The notes: generated from the sequence alone by a model not told the origin. 62,635 bases of DNA from Paucimonas sp. (GCA_031253995.1 JAIRVG010000008.1:1-62635), one strand, 5' to 3'; shown: positions 34,535 through 43,365, numbered from the stretch's first letter. Translations and numbers: made by a program.

Positions 34535-35862
34535 GCGCGGCGCTGCCGACCCCGGCGCTGGCCGGCCTGGTCCAGCTCGAACGCCAGGCCCGCGCCGCCG
34601 ACTCCACGGTGGCGCTGGGCTTCGTCATGGTCAACGACACCCGGCGCCTGCTGCCGTACCGCCAGGCGATGCTCTGGGATGCCCGGGACAACGCCCTGGC
34701 CAGCCTGTCCGGGCTGGCCGTGGTCGAGGCCGACGCGCCGTTCAACCACTGGCTCGCCGGGCATTGCCGGCGCTGGCAGGGCCAGCATCCGGGCCCGGCG
34801 CTGGCGCAGTTGAACGCCAGCGCCCTGGACAGTGCCGACCAGGCGCAATGGGCCGAGTACCTGCCGCCGTGGCTAGTCTGGCTGCCGCTGGCCGACCGTC
34901 AGGGCCAGTTGCTCGGTGCCCTGCTGCTGGGCCGCGACCAGCCGCTGGACGGCAACGAAGCCAGCCTGCTGCCGCTGCTGCAGGACGCCTACGGTCACGC
35001 CTGGGCCAGCCTGCGCCCGGCCCGCGCGCCGACGCTCAAGCGCCTGCACCGCGAGCGCCGCTGGTGGCTCGCTGGCGCTGTCGCGGCGCTGCTGGTCCTG
35101 CTTCTGCCGATCCGCCAGGCAGCCCTTGCCCCCGCGGAAATCATCGCCCTGCAACCCAGCGTACTGCGCGCACCGCTGCAAGGCGTGGTGGAGCGCCTGC
35201 TGGTCGAACCGAACCAGCCGGTGAAAGCCGGCGAAGCGCTGATCCAGCTGGATGCGCGGGAGCTGCACAGTCGTCTGGAAGCCTCGCGCCAGGCCCTGGC
35301 GATCGCCGAGGGCGAGTTCCGCCAGGCACAGCAGCAAGCCCTCAGCGATGCCCGCAGCAAGGCCGGCCTGGCCGTTCTCCAGGGCCGCCGCGAGCAGGCC
35401 ATGGCCGAGGTGCGCTACCTCGAACAGAGCCTGGAGCGCACGCGGATCCTTGCGCCACACGACGGTGTCACGCTGTTCGATGACCCGGCGCAATGGCAGG
35501 GCCGCCCGGTGGCGCTGGGCGAACAGATCATGCAGGTCGCCGATCCGGCACGAACCCAGCTCGAAGTGCAACTGCCGGTGAACGACGCCATCGCGTTGCA
35601 CAGCGGTGCCGAGGTGCTGCTGTTCCTCAATACCGACCCGGCGGCGCCTCTGCCCGCCCGTCTCGACCGTCTGGGCTACCGCGCCACGGCCACGGCCGAA
35701 GGCGCCATGGCGTACCGGCTCAAGGCCGCGTTCGACGAGGCCGACCCGCGCATCCGCATCGGCCTCAAGGGCACCGCCAAGGTCTACGGCGAGCGCACCA
35801 CGCTGTTCACCTACCTGCTGCGCCGCCCGCTGGCGACCCTGCGCATCTGGCTGGCCCTGTGA
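34531..35862 (+). CDS. HlyD-family adaptor with an N-terminal cytoplasmic GAF-like domain
   Basis: The 443-residue protein has an N-terminal domain of about 165 residues with GAF-like strand pattern (LPPWLVWLPLADRQGQLLGALLLGRDQPLDG). One transmembrane helix (about 178-197) is followed by a periplasmic HlyD part with lipoyl halves (APLQGVVERLLVEPNQPVKAGEAL, LAPHDGVTLFDDP), a coiled-coil hairpin (about 245-300) and a beta-barrel region. This topology could link a cytoplasmic signal or substrate to the periplasm. It overlaps both neighbours by 4 bases. Confidence 0.85.
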   Translation: MSAALPTPALAGLVQLERQARAADSTVALGFVMVNDTRRLLPYRQAMLWDARDNALASLSGLAVVEADAPFNHWLAGHCRRWQGQHPGPALAQLNASALDSADQAQWAEYLPPWLVWLPLADRQGQLLGALLLGRDQPLDGNEASLLPLLQDAYGHAWASLRPARAPTLKRLHRERRWWLAGAVAALLVLLLPIRQAALAPAEIIALQPSVLRAPLQGVVERLLVEPNQPVKAGEALIQLDARELHSRLEASRQALAIAEGEFRQAQQQALSDARSKAGLAVLQGRREQAMAEVRYLEQSLERTRILAPHDGVTLFDDPAQWQGRPVALGEQIMQVADPARTQLEVQLPVNDAIALHSGAEVLLFLNTDPAAPLPARLDRLGYRATATAEGAMAYRLKAAFDEADPRIRIGLKGTAKVYGERTTLFTYLLRRPLATLRIWLAL

Positions 35863-37982
35863 ACGCCGCCAGCGCCACGCTCGGCGAACTGCGCGAAGAA
35901 CTGCGCCTGCACCCCGGCCCACGAGACGCCAGCGGCGCCCCCGCATGGACCCTCGAAGACCCGGCCAGCGGGCAGTTCTTCCGCCTTGGCTGGGCCGAAC
36001 TGGAAATGCTCAAGCGCTGGGCGACAGGCAATGCGCAGGGCATCGCCGAGCAGGTCAGCGCCTGCACCACCCTGCGCCTGGAGGCCGCGGACGTCGAAGG
36101 CTTCGGTCGCTTCCTGCGCCACAACCACCTGCTGCAATGCCGCGACGAGCAGGACCGCGGCCGCCTGCTCGACGCCGTGCAGGCACGCAAGAGCAACTGG
36201 GCGCGCTGGCTGCTGAAGAACTATCTGTTCGTGCGCATTCCCCTAGTGCGCCCGGATGCCTTCCTGCAACGCACCCTGCCCCTGGTGGCGCCGCTGTTCA
36301 GCCGTACCTTCCTGCTCCTGACCCTTGGCGCCGGCCTGCTCGGCCTGGCCCTGGTCCTGCGCCAGTGGGACACCTTCACCCACACCTTCCTGCACTTCTT
36401 CACCCTGCAAGGCGCGGCACTGGCCGGGTTGACCCTGATCCTCGCCAAGGTGCTCCACGAGCTGGGCCACGCCTACACCTGCAAGCGCCACGGTGCGCGG
36501 GTGGCGACCATGGGCGTGGCCCTGCTGGTGATGTGGCCGGTGCTCTACACCGACACCTCCGGCGCCTGGCGCCTGGCCCGGCGGCGCCAGCGCCTGGCCA
36601 TCGGCGCCGCCGGCATGGCCGCCGAACTGGCCCTGGCCTGCTGGGCCACGCTGCTGTGGAGCTTCCTCCAGGACGGCATGCTGCGCAGCGCGGTGTTCAC
36701 CCTGGCCAGTACCACCTGGATCCTCACGCTGGTGGTGAACCTCAGCCCGTTCATGCGTTTCGACGGCTATTTCCTGCTGTCCGACCTGCTGGGCGTGCCG
36801 AACCTGCAGCAACGCGCCTTCGCCCTCACCCGCTGGCGCCTGCGGGAAGCCTTGTTCGGCTTCGGCGACAGCGCGCCAGAGCACTTTCCCACGGGCCTGC
36901 GCCGGCTGCTGATCGGCTACTCCATCGGTACCTGGATCTACCGGCTGTTCCTGTTCCTGGGCATCGCCCTGCTGGTCTATCACTTCGCCTTCAAGCTGCT
37001 CGGGCTGCTGCTGTTCGCGGTGGAGATCGGCTATTTCATCCTCATGCCGCTGGTCAACGAAGCCCGCCAGTGGTACGCCCGCCGCAAGGACTACCGCATG
37101 AACCGCAACAGCCTCGTCAGCCTGTCCGTGTTTGCCCTTGGCCTGGTGCTGCTGTGCGTGCCATGGCGCAGCAGCATCGAGGCCCCGGCGCTGCTCAAGG
37201 CAGCACACCAGGCCAGCCTGTACACGCCGGTGGGCGGACGCCTGGCCGAGGTGCGAGTGCAGCCCGGCGACCTGGTACAGGCCGGACAGCCCCTGTTCGT
37301 GCTCGACGCGCCGGACCTGCGGCACGAACTGGAGAGCGTCGAGCGGCGCATCGTCATCCTGCAGTGGCAGAGCAGTTTCCAGTTGCTCGACCGCGAGAGC
37401 GCGGCGGGGCTGGGGGTGGTGCGCCAGGAGCTGGATGCTGCGCGGCAGCGGCAACAGGTGTTGCACCAGCAGTGGCAGGAGCTCACCGTCCGCGCGCCGT
37501 TTGCCGGGCGTGCACGGGAGCTGGCCGAACCGTTGCAGGCCGGCCAGTGGCTGCCGGCCGGGGAATGGCTGGGGACCTTGGTGGGCGATGAGGGCGCGCA
37601 GGTCGAGGCGTTTGTCGAAGAGCATGATCTGCAGCGCGTGGTGGCGGGGAGCCCCGGTTGGTTCTACCCGGAGACCATCACCCGCGCGGCGCAGCCGGTG
37701 CGCCTGGAGCATCTGGCGCAGACCGCCAGCCGGCGCCTGGGGTCGGCGCCGGAACTGGCGTCGCCCTATTACGGCAGCATCGCCGCCAGCCTCGCCGGCA
37801 ACGAGGCGCCGAAGCCGGAGCAGGCGCTGTATCGGGCGATGCTCAAGGTCGAGGGGGATGGCGAGATGGCGGATGCCATGGTCTTGCGCGGCACGGTGGT
37901 GCTGGAAGGTGAGCGGCAGAGCCTGCTGTGGCGGGGATTGAAGAATGTGCTGGCGGTGGTGATCCGGGAATCGGCGTTTTGA
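35859..37982 (+). CDS. M50 site-2-protease-type membrane protein fused to HlyD, with RRE/PqqD-like N-terminus
   Basis: The 707-residue polytopic protein starts at GTG 35859, overlapping the previous stop. Residues 1-100 resemble a PqqD-like RiPP-recognition winged helix (WTLEDPASGQFFRLGWAELEML). Then come several membrane helices with the zinc motif HELGH (200-204) and the second metal motif NLSPFMRFDGY (D302), both intact for an M50 intramembrane metalloprotease. Further helices reach about 430, and a C-terminal HlyD part has lipoyl halves (LYTPVGGRLAEVRVQPGDLVQAGQPLFVLD). It could process or conduct the leaderless giant protein. Energy coupling is unclear. Confidence 0.85.
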   Translation: MNAASATLGELREELRLHPGPRDASGAPAWTLEDPASGQFFRLGWAELEMLKRWATGNAQGIAEQVSACTTLRLEAADVEGFGRFLRHNHLLQCRDEQDRGRLLDAVQARKSNWARWLLKNYLFVRIPLVRPDAFLQRTLPLVAPLFSRTFLLLTLGAGLLGLALVLRQWDTFTHTFLHFFTLQGAALAGLTLILAKVLHELGHAYTCKRHGARVATMGVALLVMWPVLYTDTSGAWRLARRRQRLAIGAAGMAAELALACWATLLWSFLQDGMLRSAVFTLASTTWILTLVVNLSPFMRFDGYFLLSDLLGVPNLQQRAFALTRWRLREALFGFGDSAPEHFPTGLRRLLIGYSIGTWIYRLFLFLGIALLVYHFAFKLLGLLLFAVEIGYFILMPLVNEARQWYARRKDYRMNRNSLVSLSVFALGLVLLCVPWRSSIEAPALLKAAHQASLYTPVGGRLAEVRVQPGDLVQAGQPLFVLDAPDLRHELESVERRIVILQWQSSFQLLDRESAAGLGVVRQELDAARQRQQVLHQQWQELTVRAPFAGRARELAEPLQAGQWLPAGEWLGTLVGDEGAQVEAFVEEHDLQRVVAGSPGWFYPETITRAAQPVRLEHLAQTASRRLGSAPELASPYYGSIAASLAGNEAPKPEQALYRAMLKVEGDGEMADAMVLRGTVVLEGERQSLLWRGLKNVLAVVIRESAF

Positions 37983-37989
37983 CGTGAGC

Positions 37990-38044
37990 CTTAAGCGATC
38001 TTAATGGACCCGGCATTGTCCCCCCTCCCAGCGCTGCGCATCAT
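37990..38044 (+). promoter_or_regulatory. Putative response-regulator-activated promoter of the heme oxygenase
   Basis: CTTAAGCGATCTTAATG (37990-38006) is followed 9 bp later by TTGTCC (38016-38021) and, 17 bp further, CATCAT (38039-38044). No Fur-box-like sequence is visible here, unlike typical pseudomonad heme oxygenase promoters. Confidence 0.7.
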
Positions 38045-38077
38045 GCCCACAACAGCCACCACCCAGGATTCCCCACC

Positions 38078-38671
38078 ATGAACGCCCCCGCCGCCCCCGC
38101 GCCTTCCCCGAGCCGCTGCAAGCGCCTGAAGGCCGCCAGCAGCCGTGACCACGACAGCGTCGACGAACTGGTCATGGCCGCCCAGCCCTTCGTCAGCCGC
38201 GAGCGCTACGCCCTGTTCCTGAAGCTGCAACACCGCTTCCACGGCAGCCTGCTGGGCCTGTACCAGGACGCCGAGCTGAACCGCCTGCTGCCCGGCCTGT
38301 CCCTGCTGTCGCGCTTCGCTGCGGTCGAAGCCGACCTGCGCGACCTCGGCGAGCCAGTGCCGCCCACCCCGGCCCCGGTCCAGCTGGCCAACCCCGCCGA
38401 AGCCTTTGGCTGGCTGTACTGCAGCGAAGGCTCGAACCTCGGCGCGGCCTTCCTGTTCAAGGAAACCCAGCGCCTGGGCCTCGACGGCGAACAGGGCGCA
38501 CGCCACCTCGCGGCCCATCCCGACGGCCGCGCTCCGCACTGGCGCCAGTTCGTCGCGCTGGTGGATGCCGTGGAACTGAGCTTCGAGGAAGAAAGCCACG
38601 CCATCGACGGCACGATCAAAGCCTTCGACAGCTACCGCCAACACCTGCGCGACGTCTTCGCCCAGGCCTGA
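38078..38671 (+). CDS. Biliverdin-producing heme oxygenase
   Basis: The 197-residue cytoplasmic enzyme should cleave heme to biliverdin, iron and CO. The likely proximal heme ligand is H25 in LKAASSRDHDSVDEL. The distal-helix Gly-rich segment GSNLGAAFLFKETQRLG and the C-terminal SFEEESHAIDGTIKAFDSYRQHL fit the PigA/BphO heme-oxygenase group. No phytochrome, heme receptor or hemophore gene is adjacent, so it is an orphan placed behind a response-regulator-type promoter rather than in a heme-uptake operon. Whether it serves iron release or bilin supply is open. Confidence 0.88.
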   Translation: MNAPAAPAPSPSRCKRLKAASSRDHDSVDELVMAAQPFVSRERYALFLKLQHRFHGSLLGLYQDAELNRLLPGLSLLSRFAAVEADLRDLGEPVPPTPAPVQLANPAEAFGWLYCSEGSNLGAAFLFKETQRLGLDGEQGARHLAAHPDGRAPHWRQFVALVDAVELSFEEESHAIDGTIKAFDSYRQHLRDVFAQA

Positions 38672-38682
38672 ACCCTCCCTCC

Positions 38683-38704
38683 GGCACCGGCCCGCACCGG
38701 TGCC
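38683..38704. terminator. Possible terminator hairpin after the heme oxygenase
   Basis: GGCACCGG (38683-38690) pairs with CCGGTGCC (38697-38704), just 11 bases after the heme oxygenase stop. There is no T-tract, so intrinsic termination is doubtful. Confidence 0.35.
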
Positions 38705-38877
38705 CTCCGGCCCACGCCGACGAACAGACACCCTGCCATCATGCATCTGTAGGATAGTGATCGGCCGGCATTGCGCCGACACTCTCCACAGGCCCTGCCA
38801 ACGTCCTCCGGGACGCTCCGGTCCTTCTCGAACCCCTGACGAATCCAATAAGAACAGTCGCACAGAGGTACCCGCCA

Positions 38878-39855
38878 ATGACCCGGCCCCCGTCCGATTC
38901 CGCCCGCCTGCTGCAAGCCTTCAGCGCCATGACCCTGGAACTGCAGCGCCTGGCGCAGAACCACGACATCGAGGACTTCCACCGTCCGGCGCTGGACTGC
39001 ATCGCCCGGGTGCTGCCCTTCACCAGTGCCTGGTGGGGCCGCGCGGCGCAGATCGACGGCTTGCCCGAAGAACACAGTTCGCACCTGTACAACCTGCCGT
39101 CCAGCTACCTGCCGGACTGGCAGTCGATCCGCCATGTCGACGTCACGGTCGGTCGCGTCCATGCCCGGCCCGGTCATTCGGTCATCGTCGACATGGCCGA
39201 CCCGGCCAACGGTGCCGGCCTCAACTGGCTGGGGCAGACCTACGGCATCGGCGAGCTGCTGTGCGTGGTGACCCTCGACCCGCAGACCCATCTCAGCGAC
39301 CACCTGGCCCTGTACCGTGCCCCCGGCGCCCCGCGTTTCGACGCGCAGGACCAGTTGATCCTCGACAACGCCATGCTGCACCTGGTGGCGGCGGTGTCGG
39401 CCAACCATATCCGTACCCTGGTGGCCAAGCGCGAATCCCTGACCCCGTCACGCAACCTGGCCCTGGCCGTGTGCGACCAGCGTGGCACCCTGCACTGCGC
39501 GGAAACCGGTTTCGTCGACCTGTTGCTGGGAGAGTGGCCGGACTGGAGCGGCCCGCGGCTGCCGGTGGCGCTGGACGCCCGCGGGCATGACGGCAAGCAC
39601 CTGCAGATCGAAGCCTCGGCGGTGGGCGACCTGTTTCTCCTCGCCGCCCGCGCCCGCACGCCACTGGCCCAGCTGAGCCCGCGGGAACACGATGTCGCCC
39701 AGGGCTTCGGCGAGGGCAAGACCTACAAGGAAATCGCCCGCGACCTGGGCATGTCGCCGAATACCGTGCGCCATCACATCCGCGCCATCTACCACAAGCT
39801 CGGGGTCAACGATAAGACCCGCATCGCCCACCTGCTGCACGCCCCGCCCGACTGA
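38878..39855 (+). CDS. LuxR-type HTH transcriptional regulator
   Basis: The 325-residue regulator has an N-terminal uncharacterised, GAF/PAS-like region and a C-terminal LuxR/FixJ-type HTH (about 260-320; LSPREHDVAQGFGEGKTYKEIARDLGMSPNTVRHH). There are no acyl-homoserine-lactone-binding signatures. It is immediately upstream of an outer-membrane protein, an MFS carrier and an acetylpolyamine amidohydrolase on the same strand and probably controls them. Confidence 0.82.
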   Translation: MTRPPSDSARLLQAFSAMTLELQRLAQNHDIEDFHRPALDCIARVLPFTSAWWGRAAQIDGLPEEHSSHLYNLPSSYLPDWQSIRHVDVTVGRVHARPGHSVIVDMADPANGAGLNWLGQTYGIGELLCVVTLDPQTHLSDHLALYRAPGAPRFDAQDQLILDNAMLHLVAAVSANHIRTLVAKRESLTPSRNLALAVCDQRGTLHCAETGFVDLLLGEWPDWSGPRLPVALDARGHDGKHLQIEASAVGDLFLLAARARTPLAQLSPREHDVAQGFGEGKTYKEIARDLGMSPNTVRHHIRAIYHKLGVNDKTRIAHLLHAPPD

Positions 39856-39959
39856 CTGACCCGCAGCGCTGACCCGAACCCTTCGCTTAGCCGGCCCCGC
39901 GCCGGTGACGGCCTCGCCTTGCCTGCCATTCGCCAACAACAACACCAAGAAGAGATGCA

Positions 39960-40835
39960 ATGCCCATGACCCACACCGCCCTCCGCGCCCTGGCGCTCGC
40001 CTGCGGCCTGTCGAGCCTGCACGCCACCGCCGCCGACCTCAACGCCCGCGACTTCTTTGGCGCGCCGTCCGGTACCAGCCTCGGCGTGCTGTACCTGCCG
40101 GCCACCCGTGCCGGCGATTTCCATGGCCCGGCCGACAGCACCGGCAAGGCCGAGCTGAAGGTCAATGCCGTGGCCTACCGCCAGGTGTTCTTCACCGACC
40201 TCTGCGGCACCCTGTGCACCCCGCAGTTCATCGTGCCCTTCGCCGATATCGACGCACGCCTGCCCGGGGCTACGCGACACACCGGGGAAAGCGGCTTCGG
40301 CGATCCGCAGGTGGGCGGCACGCTGTTCTTCATCAATGACGCGGCGTCGCGCACCTACAGCGGCCTGCTGACCCTGGTCACCCTGCCGGTGGGCGAGTAC
40401 CACGGGCAGAACCCCGACGTGTCGCCGGGGGCCAATCGCTGGGGTGCCACCTTCGTCTACAACTACACCCAGGGCGTCGGCGAGAACTGGGTGCTGGAAG
40501 CCAACCTCGAAGCCCAGCTCTACGGCAAGAACGACGACTATTTCGGCGCCGACCTCAAGCAGGATCCGCTGTACCGCCTGCAGGCCTTCGCCTCCTACGA
40601 CTTCACCCCCGCCACCTATGGCGCCCTGCGCCTGATCCATGCCGATGGCGGCGAGCTGCGCATCAACGACCAACGCATCGACGATACCCACAAGCGCTAT
40701 ACGCAGGTGGGCTTCGAGGTGGGGCATTGGCTGGATAAACAGAACCAGCTGATGTTCAGCCTTTCGCAGAACGTCGCCACCGATAACGGCTACCACGGTA
40801 CCGACGCGTTGCTGCGTCTGGTCCACGTCTTCTAA
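39960..40835 (+). CDS. Outer-membrane protein of the phenol/MetA-pathway transporter family
   Basis: The 291-residue protein has a signal peptide (cleavage near LHATAA, residue 25), a beta-strand-rich body with alternating aromatic residues and a C-terminal Phe (LLRLVHVF), typical of outer-membrane barrels. The pattern fits the PF13557-type putative transporters associated with degradation of aromatic compounds. A second ATG two codons on (39966) is possible. It likely admits the substrate handled by the downstream MFS and amidohydrolase. Confidence 0.75.
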   Translation: MPMTHTALRALALACGLSSLHATAADLNARDFFGAPSGTSLGVLYLPATRAGDFHGPADSTGKAELKVNAVAYRQVFFTDLCGTLCTPQFIVPFADIDARLPGATRHTGESGFGDPQVGGTLFFINDAASRTYSGLLTLVTLPVGEYHGQNPDVSPGANRWGATFVYNYTQGVGENWVLEANLEAQLYGKNDDYFGADLKQDPLYRLQAFASYDFTPATYGALRLIHADGGELRINDQRIDDTHKRYTQVGFEVGHWLDKQNQLMFSLSQNVATDNGYHGTDALLRLVHVF

Positions 40836-40850
40836 TGCGCCGCAGACGGC

Positions 40851-40994
40851 GTGGGAGCGGATTCACCGGAACGCCGGACCGCCGCGATCGGCGGCGAAGC
40901 CGTCGTAAAACCTGAGTCCCGAGTTTGCCTGACACACCGCGGACTCAGGTTTTATGGCCGCTTCGCGCCCAATCGCGGATGAATCCGCTCCCAC
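40851..40994. repeat. BIME-type composite REP palindrome (inverted copy)
   Basis: Ends GTGGGAGCGG and CCGCTCCCAC flank an inner composite that is the reverse complement of the core at 20827-20954, including the AAACCTGAGTCC arm. The left outer arm is partly degenerate (CACCGGAACGCC inserted). Confidence 0.85.
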
Positions 40995-41039
40995 GCCGGT
41001 CCCCGAAAAACGAAGCGTTTTGTTCCGCCGGAGATGAAC

Positions 41040-42203
41040 ATGACCACCGACTCCAGACCACTGCCCACCACCCAACCCCAGGCCACATCCCAACTGGCCC
41101 TGCTCGCGGCCATCGTGCTGTTCGCCGCGATCACCCCGACCATCCTCATGACCGCCCCGGCGGTGGCCGCGCAACTGGCCACGCAATGGCAACTGTCACC
41201 GTCGCAGATCGGCGACCTGTTTTCCGCCGAACTCGGCGCCATGAGCCTGGCCACCCTGCCCGCCTTCTGGTGGCTCAAGCGCGTCGACTGGCGCCGCGCG
41301 GCTCTGGTCGCCGGAGTCGCCTTTATCGCAGCCAACCTGCTGTCGATCTGGGCCACCAGCTACCCGATGCTGCTCGCCCTGCGCTTTTGCAGCGCCCTGG
41401 CCGGCGGTTCGTTGATGATCGTGTGCCTGTCCAGCGCCGCGTCCACGGCCAATCCGAGCCGGGTCTACGGCCTGTGGGTGATGGGCCAGCTGGTGGTCGG
41501 CGCGATCGGCCTGGGCGTACTGCCACGGCTGTTCGAGCACTACGGCCTGTCGGCCTGCTACCTGCTGCTGGCGCTGCTGATGGCGGCGTTCCTGCCCCTG
41601 GCCCGCTGCTTCCCTCAAGGCGCACCGGCGGCGGAGCACTCCAGCGGGGACACGGCGCAACTGGCCAAGGGCAAGGTCGCCCTCGGCATTCTCGGCATCC
41701 TCGCCTTCTACATCAGCCTCAGCGCGGTGTGGACCTTCATCGGTGGGATCAGCGCGGGGGCGGGAATTTCCGCCGAGGCCAGCGGCGAGGTGCTGGCCAT
41801 CGCCACGGTGATGGGCATCGTCGGTGCCGGCTGCGCCTCGCTGATCGGCGACCGCCTGCCGCGAGGCCTGCTGTTGCTGCTGGGCTACGGCCTGATGGTC
41901 GGCGCGGTCCTGCTCCTGCTCGGTCAACCGCCCCTGGCGCGCCTGGCCGTGGCAGCGCTGGCCTTCAAGTTCACCTGGACCTTCATCCTGCCGCTGATCC
42001 TCGCCTGCCTGGCCGACCTCGACCGCTCCGGCAAGCTGATGAACGCCTCCAACCTGGTGATCGGCGGCGGCCTGGCCATAGGTCCGGCCATCGCCGGGCG
42101 CCTGATCGAAAGCAGCGGCGGCTTCCAGTCGCTGTTGATCGGCGCCGCCATCACCACCTTCGTATCCCTGCTGTTGATCCTCGGCTGCCGCCGCGGCGCC
42201 TGA
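41040..42203 (+). CDS. MFS transporter
   Basis: The 387-residue protein has about twelve hydrophobic segments in the major-facilitator arrangement. I chose ATG 41040, preceded by GGAG at 6-base spacing; an in-frame ATG at 41034 overlaps that ribosome-binding site. It lies 36 bp upstream of the amidohydrolase gene, so the two may act on the same acetylated amine (inference). The direction of transport cannot be told. Confidence 0.85.
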   Translation: MTTDSRPLPTTQPQATSQLALLAAIVLFAAITPTILMTAPAVAAQLATQWQLSPSQIGDLFSAELGAMSLATLPAFWWLKRVDWRRAALVAGVAFIAANLLSIWATSYPMLLALRFCSALAGGSLMIVCLSSAASTANPSRVYGLWVMGQLVVGAIGLGVLPRLFEHYGLSACYLLLALLMAAFLPLARCFPQGAPAAEHSSGDTAQLAKGKVALGILGILAFYISLSAVWTFIGGISAGAGISAEASGEVLAIATVMGIVGAGCASLIGDRLPRGLLLLLGYGLMVGAVLLLLGQPPLARLAVAALAFKFTWTFILPLILACLADLDRSGKLMNASNLVIGGGLAIGPAIAGRLIESSGGFQSLLIGAAITTFVSLLLILGCRRGA

Positions 42204-42239
42204 GCAGTCCCCTTCTTACCCTGGAAAAACGGAACCACC

Positions 42240-43352
42240 ATGAGCCGAACCACTGCCTTCTTCTTCGACGAACTGAGCCTCTGGCACAGCGCCGGCCTGC
42301 ATGCCCTGACCCTGCCCGTGGGCGGCTGGGTGCAGCCACCTGCCGCCGCCGGCCACGCCGAGTCGCCGGAAACCAAGCGGCGCCTGAAAAGCCTGCTGGA
42401 CGTCTCCGGCCTGACCCGCCAGCTGCAGGTGCGCGACGCCGCGCCCGCCTCTGAAGACGACCTGCTGCGGGTGCACACCCCTGGCTACCTGCAACGCTTC
42501 AAGGCACTCAGCGATGCCGGCGGCGGCGAGCTCGGCCACCATGCGCCGATCGGCCCGGGCAGCTACGAGATCGCCAGGCTCTCCGCCGGCCTGGCCATGG
42601 CGGCGGTCGACGCCGTGCTGGCCGGTGAAGTGGACAATGCCTACTCGCTGTCCCGTCCACCGGGACACCATTGCCTGGCGGACGGCGCCATGGGCTTCTG
42701 CTTCCTTGCCAATATCGCCATCGCCATCGAGGCGGCCAAGGCCCGGCGCGGCCTCGGCAAGGTGGCGGTGATCGACTGGGACGTGCACCACGGCAACGGC
42801 ACCCAGTCGATCTTCGAGGAGCGCGCCGACGTGCTGACCATTTCTTTGCATCAGGACGGCTGCTTTCCCGCCGGCTACAGCGGCGAAAAGGATCGCGGAC
42901 GCGGTGCCGGGCTGGGAGCCAACCTCAATATCCCGTTGCCACCGGGCAGCGGGCACGATGCCTATGTCCACGCGATGGAGCGCATGGTGGTGCCGGCGCT
43001 GGAGCGTTTCGAGCCGGAGCTGATCATCGTCGCCTGCGGCTACGACGCCAACGCGGTGGACCCGCTGGCGCGCATGCTGCTGCACAGCGATTCGTTCCGC
43101 ACCATGACCCGGTTGGTGCGGGAGGCGGCCGAACGCCTGTGCCACGGGCGCCTGGTGCTGGTGCATGAAGGAGGGTATTCGGAGGCCTACGTGCCGTTCT
43201 GCGGGCTGGCGACGATCGAGGAGCTGGCGGGAGTCAGGACCGAGGTGATCGATCCGATGCTGGAGTTCGTGAAGTTGCAGCAGCCGAACGAGGCGGTGAC
43301 GGCATTCCAGCGTGGGGAGGTGGAGCGGTTGGCCAACGATTGCCCGCATTGA
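42240..43352 (+). CDS. Class II histone-deacetylase-like / acetylpolyamine amidohydrolase
   Basis: This 370-residue zinc-dependent deacetylase has the family motifs RPPGHH (R139-H144), the DWDVHHGNGT block with likely zinc ligands D181 and H183, third ligand D269 in CGYDAN, and HEGGY near residue 310. Bacterial members remove acetyl groups from acetylated polyamines or other acyl-amines. The context (regulator, porin-like protein, carrier) suggests uptake and deacetylation of an exogenous acetylated amine. The substrate is not determined by sequence. Confidence 0.88.
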   Translation: MSRTTAFFFDELSLWHSAGLHALTLPVGGWVQPPAAAGHAESPETKRRLKSLLDVSGLTRQLQVRDAAPASEDDLLRVHTPGYLQRFKALSDAGGGELGHHAPIGPGSYEIARLSAGLAMAAVDAVLAGEVDNAYSLSRPPGHHCLADGAMGFCFLANIAIAIEAAKARRGLGKVAVIDWDVHHGNGTQSIFEERADVLTISLHQDGCFPAGYSGEKDRGRGAGLGANLNIPLPPGSGHDAYVHAMERMVVPALERFEPELIIVACGYDANAVDPLARMLLHSDSFRTMTRLVREAAERLCHGRLVLVHEGGYSEAYVPFCGLATIEELAGVRTEVIDPMLEFVKLQQPNEAVTAFQRGEVERLANDCPH

Positions 43353-43365
43353 TCTGCCAGGGGCG

